A stretch of 64,000 bases of DNA from Hydractinia symbiolongicarpus. Lineage: Eukaryota > Cnidaria > Hydrozoa > Anthoathecata > Hydractiniidae. The notes under the pieces were generated by a model. That model was not told where the DNA came from. It saw only the letters and a list, made by a program, of their open reading frames with translations, and searched no databases. Positions 10,897-18,993 of the stretch are shown here, piece by piece; position 1 is the first letter of the stretch, and every line of letters begins with the position of its first letter. The stretch spans positions 1,054,001 through 1,118,000 of the forward strand of contig NC_079888.1 in assembly GCF_029227915.1 (NCBI RefSeq). Reading direction: 5' to 3'. The translations under genes and the position numbers were made by a program.

Positions 10897-11259
10897 GTGG
10901 AGTCCATTTCTTCTACGAAAAGAATTCATATGCAACATTGTAGACAATTACTAAAAGAGGTCTACAAGACGAAATGGAAATTGAATCCTTCCTACATGGA
11001 AGTTTTGTTTCAGTTTAGAAATGATACTGGATATAATTTAAGGTCATCAAGTGCTTTAGTTAGACCTAGAATAAAATCCTCAAAATATGGGCTGCAAACA
11101 TATGGATATATAGCATCCCAATTATGGAATTCTCTTCCTGATAAAATCAAATCTACAGAGTCTTTGGTTAAATTATGTAGAGCTATAGGCGAATTTTCTC
11201 CCTTCCAATGCAAATGTCGGATCTGTGCAGAATACATAATTAATTTAGGAATTATTTAA
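10897..11259 (+). pseudogene. LINE ORF2 part 5: C-terminal domain with Cys motif
   Basis: The C-terminal end of ORF2, in the same frame as the palm. It reads IHMQHCRQLLKEVYKT, LNPSYMEVLFQF, YNLRSSSALVRP and SQLWNSLPDKIKS, and ends with CKCRICAEYI. This conserved tail ends many CR1-like ORF2 proteins; the close-set cysteines may bind nucleic acid, though the role is not established. The ATG at 10897 is simply the first Met after the broken thumb and is not a start. The natural stop is TAA at 11257-11259. Confidence 0.85.
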
Positions 11260-11461
11260 TTTTTCGTTTATACAGTTGATTTTAATTAGTCTTAATAGAG
11301 TAACCATCTTCTCCAGTAGAGTCTTTCATGTATTTCAGCCAAAAGCTTCCGGATTGATTCTACTAGAGAAATGGTATTTTAATATTATATATTACTAGTT
11401 TTTTTTTTTTTTAGTATATTTTATTAGTATATTTTAAATCTTTTGTACATTATCGACTATA

Positions 11462-11467
11462 AATAAA
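11462..11467 (+). promoter_or_regulatory. Polyadenylation signal AATAAA of LINE
   Basis: Canonical AATAAA just before the LINE's terminal ATCT repeat, at the position expected for 3'-end formation of the element RNA. Confidence 0.65.
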
Positions 11468-11470
11468 GCA

Positions 11471-11486
11471 ATCTATCTATCTATCT
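11471..11486 (+). repeat. (ATCT)4 microsatellite tail
   Basis: Four perfect ATCT units at the LINE 3' end. A tetranucleotide tail supports assignment to the CR1/L2-like group, whose members recognise short terminal repeats when priming. Confidence 0.8.
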
Positions 11487-11499
11487 AAAGCAATCTATA

Positions 11500-12058
11500 T
11501 GCATCATACTAGATATTTCCAGTATTTCTGTATAGGTTTTCTGCACCAGACCAGTTTTTGCACACAACGCTCTTTTATGGGTTGCCGAAATGAGATTGTG
11601 TGCCTGTTTGCTGCAAAACATCCATACAAGGGCGAAATAATTGAAACAAGGTAAAATAAATGAGTTAAATAATAAATCAATCTGGTCCTGTTTGAGAAAA
11701 TTTCGTATCCTCAGGAATGCTTTTGTCTTTGAGGAAGCACTTTTGCCCATCCCTTTTACGTGAGGGTAAAATGAAAGTTTTTCATCCAGAGTAATACCTA
11801 GTAAATTAATTTGTTTTGATGGCGCAATAGAAGAATCTGAATGCTGATATTGCCAACATCAGCTCCCAGAATTATCATCTGAAACTTGCTTGGATTTGTA
11901 ACCATACCATTTGAGTTGAACCAGTTTACCACTTTGACTATGTCAGAGTGCAAACTTTCCAGAACAGCAGTAATGCTACTCTTACAACTAAAAATGGTGT
12001 TGTCGTCGGCAAAGTTGCAGATATGACCCTCTAATAACAGGAAAAACAAATCATTAAT
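11500..12058 (-). mobile_element. Older CR1-like LINE, 5' part (truncated in RT)
   Basis: The other piece of the minus-strand LINE. Read from 12058 downward it starts inside the reverse transcriptase at INDLFF, so the element was 5'-truncated on insertion. It ends at 11500 in EISSMM, exactly where the coding sequence at 6957 picks up with HSIHDKNL. The right edge abuts satellite at CAGGTCAC and keeps the satellite in phase with 6487. I see no clear target-site duplication beyond a few A/T bases. Confidence 0.85.
11500..12058 (-). pseudogene. Reverse transcriptase fragment of older LINE
   Basis: On the minus strand: INDLFFLLLEGHICN, motif C FADDNTIF (codons at 12013-12002), then VVNWFNSNGMVTNPSKFQ (motif D/E region), INLLGITLDEKLSF, and a thumb with FNYFALVWMF and TYTEILEISS. 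A one-base shift near 11840 separates the FADD frame from the INLLGI frame. Motifs A and B are missing because of the 5' truncation. Sequence similarity to the plus-strand LINE is at family level only, so it is a different subfamily and not an inverted part of the same copy. Confidence 0.88.
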
Positions 12059-12648
12059 ATCAGGTCACTGTCCAGAATCAGTTCAACTAAGTCCCACAGC
12101 CAATCGGTTCACCGTTAAAAGCGATACAACTTAGTATTATCGGAACAAAAACACTAATTACATGTTGGTACGAATATGTGACGCAACCGTTGCAACTCAA
12201 ACGGATTGACACCGTTAATAAGACAATGAAATGTAGTTTTTGAACTGTCTCTATTTATTCAACGCGAACTAACGGCTAGGATTGGTCCCACAGTAAAAAA
12301 TGACTTATTTATCTTAATTTTTAAATGAAGCGCTACCACAGCGCCCAGTGTAACCGCTGAGTTCCAGTAATGATGTCAAATTAAGAAGATTGTCAATCCT
12401 TGGAGACCAAGCGGCTCATTTATCACATTTAACAGGTCACAGTCCAGAATCAGTTCAATTAAGTTCCACAGTCAATCGTTTCACTTTTAAAAACTTAGTA
12501 ATAGCGGAACAAATCGCTAAATACATGTTGGGACGAATATGTGACGCAACCGTTGTAACTCAAACGGATTGACATCGATAGAAAGTCAATGAAATGTAGT
12601 TTTTGAAACTGTCTCTATTTCTTTAGCGCGAACCAATGGCTACGATTG

Positions 12649-13021
12649 GTCCCACAGTAAAAAATGACTTATTTATCTTAATTTTAAAATAAAGCGCTAC
12701 TACACCGCCCAGTGTAATCGCTGAGTTCCAGCAATCATGTCAAATTAAGAAGAATGTCATTCCTTGGAGTCCAATTGGTTCATTTATCACATTTATCAAG
12801 TCACAGTCCAGAATCAGTTCAACTAAGTCCCACAGTCAATCGGTTCACCGTTAAAAGCGATACAACTTAGTAATATCGGAACAAAATCACTAATTACATG
12901 TTGGTACGAATATGTGACGCAACCGTTGCAACTCAAACGGAGTGACACCGTTAAAAAGACAATGAAATGTAGTTTTTGAAACTGTCTCTATTTCTTTAAC
13001 GCGAACTAACGGCTAGGATTG
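12649..13021 (+). repeat. Representative monomer, two half-units (178 + 195 bp)
   Basis: Used to describe the monomer. GTCCCACAGT starts both half 1 (12649) and half 2 (12827). Further matching blocks follow in the same order: AAGCGCTAC (12692) against AAGCGATAC (12855), AGTGTAATCG (12711) against AGTAATATCG (12868), CATGT (12736 and 12897), and GAATGTCA (12752) against GAATATGTGA (12908). Offsets drift only from 178 to 156 bp. The simplest reading is an old duplication of a unit of about 180 bp, now diverged. Confidence 0.6.
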
Positions 13022-13295
13022 GTCCCGCAGTAAAAAATGACTTATTTATCTTAATTTTAAAATAAAGCGCTACTACACCGCCCAGTGTAATCGCTGAAAT
13101 CCAGCAATCATGTCAAATTAAGAAGAATGTCATTCCTTGGAGTCCAATTGGTTCATTTATCACATTTATCAAGTCACAGTCCAGAATCAGTTCAACTAAG
13201 TTCCACAGTCAATCGGTTCACCGTTAAAAGCGATACAACTTAGAAATATTGGAACAAAATCACAAAATACATGTTAGTACGAACATGTGACGCAA

Positions 13296-13385
13296 CCGTT
13301 GTAACTCAAACGGATTGACACCGTTAGAAGGTCAATGAAATGTAGTTTTTGAAACTGCCTCCTTTTCTTCAGCGCAAACTAACGG
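13296..13385 (+). promoter_or_regulatory. Example of conserved CCGTT/AACGG (MYB-like) cluster
   Basis: CCGTT (13296-13300), an 8-bp spacer, AACGG (13309-13313), a 7-bp spacer, CCGTT (13321-13325), then TAACGG at 13380-13385. The arrangement is an alternating inverted repeat. Three of the four sites fit the animal MYB consensus YAACKG: CAACGG and TAACGG on the minus strand, and TAACGG on the plus strand. The cluster recurs in most monomers, although in many beta monomers the first site is TCGTT. Binding is not demonstrated; the motif is short. Confidence 0.35.
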
Positions 13386-13386
13386 C

Positions 13387-16300
13387 TAGGATTGGTCCCA
13401 CAGTAACAAATGAACTATTCATCTAAATTTTTAAATAAAGCGCTACCACAGGGTCCAGTGTAATCGCTGAGTTCCGGCAATCATGTTGAGTTAAGAAGAA
13501 TGTTATTTCTTGGAGTCCAATTGGCTCATTTATCACATTAATAAGGGCACAGTCCAGTATCAGTTTAATGAAATCCCACAGCCAATCGTTTAACTGTTAC
13601 AAGCGATACAATTTAGTAATATCGGAAAACAATCGCTAAATACATGTTGGTACGATTGTGTGACGCAACCGTTGTAACTCAAACGGATTGACATCGTTAG
13701 AAAGTCTATGAAATGTAGTTTTTGCAAATATGTCTCTATTTCTTCAGCGCAAACTAACGGCTAGGATTGGTACCACAGTAAAAAATGACTTATTTGTCTT
13801 AATTTATAAATGAAGCGCTACCACAGGTTCCAGTGTAATCGCTGAATTCCGGCAATCATGTGGAGTTAAGAAGAATGTTATTTCTTGGATTCCAATTGCC
13901 TCATTTATCACATTAATAAGGTCACAGTACAGTATCAGTTTAATTAAATCCCACAGTCAATCGTTTAACTGTTACAAGCGATACAATTTAGTAATATCGG
14001 AAAACAATCGCTAAATACATGTTGGTACGATTGTGTGACGCAACCGTTGTAACTCAAACGGATTGACATCGTTAGAAAGTCTATGAAATGTAGTTTTTGC
14101 AAATATGTCTCTATTTCTTCAGCGCAAACTAACGGCTAGGATTGGTACCACAGTAAAAAATGACTTATTTGTCTTAATTTATAAATGAAGCGCTACCACA
14201 GGTTCCAGTGTAATCGCTGAATTCCGGCAATCATGTGGAGTTAAGAAGAATGTTATTTCTTGAATTCCAATTGGCTCATTTATCACATTAATAAGGTCAC
14301 AGTCCAGTATCAGTTTAATTAAATCCCACAGTCAATCGTTTAACTGTTACAAGCGATACAATTTAGTAATATCGGAAAACAATCGCTAAATACATGTTGG
14401 TACGAATATGTGACGCAACCGTTGTAACTCAAACGGATTGACACCGTTAGAAAGTCAATGAAATGTAGTTTTTGAAACTGTCTCTATTTCTTCAGCGCGA
14501 ACTAACTGCTAGGATTGGTGTCACAGTAAAAACTGACTTATGCATCTTAATTTTTATATAAAGCGCTACCACACCGCCCAGTGTAATCGCTGAGTTGCAG
14601 CAATCATGTCAAATTAAGAGGAATGTCATTCCTTGGAGTCCAATTGGTTCATTTATCACATTTATCAAGTCACAGTCCAGAATCAGTTCAACTAAGTTCC
14701 ACAGTCAATCGGTTCACCGTTAAAAGCGATACAACTTAGAAATATTGGAACAAAATCACAAAATACATGTTAGTACGAACATGTGACGCAACCGTTGTAA
14801 CTCAAACGGATTGACACCGTTAGAAGGTCAATGAAATGTAGTTTTTGAAACTGTCTCCTTTTCTTCAGCGCAAACTAACGGCTAGGATTGGTCCCACAGT
14901 AACAAATGAACTATTCATCTAAATTTTTAAATAAAGCGCTACCATAGGGTCCAGTGTAATCGCTGAGTTCCGGCAATCATGTTGAGTTAAGAAGAATGTT
15001 ATTTCTTGGAGTCCAATTGGCTCATTTATCACATTAATAAGGGCACAGTCCAGTATCAGTTTAATGAAATCCCACAGCCAATCGTTTAACTGTTACAAGC
15101 GATACAATTTAGTAATATCGGAAAACAATCGCTAAATACATGTTGGTACGATTGTGTGACGCAACCGTTGTAATTCAAACGGATTGACATCGTTAGAAAG
15201 TCTATGAAATGTAGTTTTTGCAAATATGTCTCTATTTCTTCAGCGCAAACTAACGGCTAGGATTGGTACCACAGTAAAAAATGACTTATTTGTCTTAATT
15301 TATAAATGAAGCGCTACCACAGGTTCCAGTGTAATCGCTGAATTCCGGCAATCATGTGGAGTTAAGAAGAATGTTATTTCTTGGATTCCAATTGGCTCAT
15401 TTATCACATTAATAAGGTCACAGTCCAGTATCAGTTTAATTAAATCCCACAGTCAATCGTTTAACTGTTACAAGCGATACAATTTAGTAATATCGGAAAA
15501 CAATCGCTAAATACATGTTGGTACGAATATGTGACGCAACCGTTGTAACTCAAACGGATTGACACCGTTAGAAAGTCAATGAAATGTAGTTTTTGAAACT
15601 GTCTCTATTTCTTCAGCGCGAACTAACTGCTAGGATTGGTGTCACAGTAAAAACTGACTTATGCATCTTAATTTTTATATAAAGCGCTACCACACCGCCC
15701 AGTGTAATCGCTGAGTTGCAGCAATCATGTCAAATTAAGAGGAATGTCATTCCTTGGAGTCCAATGGACTCATTTATCACATTTGTCAGGTCACAGTCCA
15801 GAATCAATTCAACTAAGTCCCACAGTCAATCGGTTCACTTTTAAAAGCGATACAACTTAGTAATGTTGGAAAAAAATCACGAAGTACATGTTAGTACGAT
15901 TATGTGACGCAACCGTTGTAACCCAAACGGATTGACACTGTTAGAAAGTCAATGAATTGTAGTTTTTGAAACTGTCTCTATTTCTTCAGCGCAAACCAAT
16001 GGCTAGGATAGGTCGCACAGTAAAGAATGACTTATTTATCTTAATTTTTTAAAAAAAGCGCTACCACACCGCCCAGTGTAATCGCTGAGTTCCAGCAATC
16101 ATGTCAAATTAAGAAGAATGTCATTCCTTGGAGTCCAATTGGTTCATTTATCACATTTATCAAGTCACAGTCCAGAATCAGTTCAACTAAGTTCCACAGT
16201 CAATCGGTTCACCGTTAAAAGCGATACAACTTAGAAATATTGGAACAAAATCACAAAATACATGTTAGTACGAACATGTGACGCAACCGTTGTAACTCAA

Positions 16301-18993
16301 ACGGATTGACACCGTTAGAAGGTCAATGACATGTAGTTTTTGAAACTGTCTCCTTTTCTTCAGCGCAAACTAACGGCTAGGATTGGTCCCACAGTAACAA
16401 ATGAACTATTCATCTAAATTTTTAAATAAAGCGCTACCACAGGGTCCAGTGTAATCGCTGAGTTCCGGCAATCATGTTGAGTTAAGAAGAATGTTATTTC
16501 TTGGAGTCCAATTGGCTCATTTATCACATTAATAAGGGCACAGTCCAGTATCAGTTTAATGAAATCCCACAGCCAATCGTTTAACTGTTACAAGCGATAC
16601 AATTTAGTAATATCGGAAAACAATCGCTAAATACATGTTGGTACGATTGTGTGACGCAACCGTTGTAACTCAAACGGATTGACATCGTTAGAAAGTCTAT
16701 GAAATGTAGTTTTTGCAAATATGTCTCTATTTCTTCAGCGCAAACTAACGGCTAGGATTGGTACCACAGTAAAAAATGACTTATTTGTCTTAATTTATAA
16801 ATGAAGCGCTACCACAGGTTCCAGTGTAATCGCTGAATTCCGGCAATCATGTGGAGTTAAGAAGAATGTTATTTCTTGAATTCCAATTGGCTCATTTATC
16901 ACATTAATAAGGTCACAGTCCAGTATCAGTTTAATTAAATCCCACAGTCAATCGTTTAACTGTTACAAGCGATACAATTTAGTAATATCGGAAAACAATC
17001 GCTAAATACATGTTGGTACGAATATGTGACGCAACCGTTGTAACTCAAACGGATTGACACCGTTAGAAAGTCAATGAAATGTAGTTTTTGAAACTGTCTC
17101 TATTTCTTCAGCGCGAACTAACTGCTAGGATTGGTGTCACAGTAAAAACTGACTTATGCATCTTAATTTTTATATAAAGCGCTACCACACCGCCCAGTGT
17201 AATCGCTGAGTTGCAGAAATCATGTCAAATTAAGAGGAATGTCATTCCTTGGAGTCCAATTGGTTCATTTATCACATTTATCAAGTCACAGTCCAGAATC
17301 AGTTCAACTAAGTTCCACAGTCAATCGGTTCACCGTTAAAAGCGATACAACTTAGAAATATTGGAACAAAATCACAAAATACATGTTAGTACGAACATGT
17401 GACGCAACCGTTGTAACTCAAACGGATTGACACCGTTAGAAGGTCAATGAAATGTAGTTTTTGAAACTGTCTCCTTTTCTTCAGCGCAAACTAACGGCTA
17501 GGATTGGTCCCACAGTAACAAATGAACTATTCATCTAAATTTTTAAATAAAGCGCTACCACAGGGTCCAGTGTAATCGCTGAGTTCCGGCAATCATGTTG
17601 AGTTAAGAAGAATGTTATTTCTTGGAGTCCAATTGGCTCATTTATCACATTAATAAGGGCACAGTCCAGTATCAGTTTAATGAAATCCCACAGCCAATCG
17701 TTTAACTGTTACAAGCGATACAATTTAGTAATATCGGAAAACAATCGCTAAATACATGTTGGTACGATTGTGTGACGCAACCGTTGTAACTCAAACGGAT
17801 TGACATCGTTAGAAAGTCTATGAAATGTAGTTTTTGCAAATATGTCTCTATTTCTTCAGCGCAAACTAACGGCTAGGATTGGTACCACAGTAAAAAATGA
17901 CTTATTTGTCTTAATTTATAAATGAAGCGCTACCACAGGTTCCAGTGTAATCGCTGAATTCCGGCAATCATGTGGAGTTAAGAAGAATGTTATTTCTTGG
18001 ATTCCAATTGGCTCATTTATCACATTAATAAGGTCACAGTCCAGTATCAGTTTAATTAAATCCCACAGTCAATCGTTTAACTGTTACAAGCGATACAATT
18101 TAGTAATATCGGAAAACAATCGCTAAATACATGTTGGTACGAATATGTGACGCAACCGTTGTAACTCAAACGGATTGACACCGTTAGAAAGTCAATGAAA
18201 TGTAGTTTTTGAAACTGTCTCTATTTCTTCAGCGCGAACTAACTGCTAGGATTGGTGTCACAGTAAAAACTGACTTATGCATCTTAATTTTTATATAAAG
18301 CGCTACCACACCGCCCAGTGTAATCGCTGAGTTGCAGCAATCATGTCAAATTAAGAGGAATGTCATTCCTTGGAGTCCAATGGACTCATTTATCACATTT
18401 GTCAGGTCACAGTCCAGAATCAATTCAACTAAGTCCCACAGTCAATCGGTTCACTTTTAAAAGCGATACAACTTAGTAATGTTGGAAAAAAATCACGAAG
18501 TACATGTTAGTACGATTATGTGACGCAACCGTTGTAACCCAAACGGATTGACACTGTTAGAAAGTCAATGAATTGTAGTTTTTGAAACTGTCTCTATTTC
18601 TTCAGCGCAAACCAATGGCTAGGATAGGTCGCACAGTAAAGAATGACTTATTTATCTTAATTTTTAAAAAAAAGCGCTACCACACCGCCCATTGTAATCG
18701 CTGAGTTCCAGCAATCATGTCAAATTGAGAAGAATGTCATTCCTTGGAGTCCAATTGGCTCATTTATCACATTTATCAGGTTACAGTCCAGAATCAGTTC
18801 AACTAAGCCCCACAGTCAATCGGTTCACCGTTAAAAGCGATACAACTTAGTAATGTTGAAAAAACATCACTAAGTACATGTTGGTACGAATATATGACCC
18901 AACCGTTGTAACTCAAACGGATTGACACCGTTAGAAATTCAATGAAATGTAGTTTTTGAAACTCTTTCTAATTCTTCAGCGCGAACTAACGGC
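13387..18993 (+). repeat. Satellite block with 3- and 4-monomer HORs
   Basis: Four monomer types recur: A (AGTAACAAATGAAC), B (GGTACCACAG), C (GGTGTCACAG, TTATGCATC) and D (GGTCGCACAG). A starts at 13387, 14883, 16378 and 17499. The order is A-B-B-C, A-B-C-D, A-B-C, A-B-C-D, giving spacings of 1496, 1495 and 1121 bp. In the three-monomer version C is a chimera: its first half is C and its second half is D, joined near CCTTGGAGTCCAAT (about 17247, and equivalently near 14640). Thus A-B-C arose by loss of one monomer from A-B-C-D. Confidence 0.9.

Larger units (their letters stand above)
6963..11499 (+). mobile_element. CR1-like LINE, near full length, nested
   Basis: A 4.5-kb non-LTR retrotransposon with ORF1, ORF2 (endonuclease, reverse transcriptase, C-terminal Cys motif), a 3' UTR, AATAAA at 11462 and a short ATCT-repeat tail. 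It lies inside a minus-strand LINE: the flanking pieces rejoin in frame if this segment is removed, and both junctions share TGC (6960-6962 and 11500-11502). The 5' end begins only 19 bp before the ORF1 ATG, so the 5' UTR is very short or truncated. It shares no strong identity with the older LINE (YADDNTF here, FADDNTI there). ORF2 carries two stops and several frameshifts, so this copy is inactive. The clade call CR1-like rests on recognised protein motifs, without any database search. Confidence 0.88.
11260..11499 (+). other. 3' UTR and tail of plus-strand LINE
   Basis: A/T-rich sequence after the ORF2 stop, with a T run at about 11400-11412. It ends with AATAAA and a short ATCT repeat. 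The terminal 12-mer AAAGCAATCTAT occurs twice (11465-11476 and 11487-11498), 22 bp apart, around the ATCT repeat. CR1-group LINEs commonly end in short microsatellite-like repeats instead of long poly(A), which fits this tail. Confidence 0.75.
12059..13386 (+). repeat. Satellite resumes; unordered monomers next to the LINE
   Basis: Satellite restarts at TATCAGGTCAC in the same phase in which it broke off at 6487. Anchors are at 12277, 12641 and 13014. The monomer anchored at 12277 resembles the left-block subtype (CCAAGCGGCTC, ACATTTAACAGG) and is 364 bp long because about nine bases are missing near 12488 (TTTTAAAAACTTAG). The following monomers are alpha type. No gene is supported. Confidence 0.93.

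Noticed and set aside
8871-11237. Minus-strand open frames inside the plus-strand LINE (8871-9086, 9111-9317, 10238-10459, 11010-11237)
   Set aside because: Antisense shadows of ORF2; no LINE or other protein motifs.
6963-11499. LTR retrotransposon or virus-derived element
   Set aside because: No LTRs, protease, integrase or gag; APE-type endonuclease and non-LTR reverse-transcriptase motifs are diagnostic of a LINE.
6488-12058. A single LINE with a 5' inversion (twin priming)
   Set aside because: The inverted pieces flank the plus element on both sides and belong to a different subfamily (FADDNTI against YADDNTF), with their own 3' tail and AATAAA. Nesting explains this; inversion does not.
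12641-12720. RNA polymerase III A/B boxes, or a tRNA- or 5S-derived origin of the satellite
   Set aside because: GGATTGGTCCC only weakly resembles a B box and no A box or tRNA-like fold is evident at the right distance.
12649-13021. Canonical CENP-B box
   Set aside because: No match to TTCG followed by the spaced A and CGGG core was seen in the monomers read.
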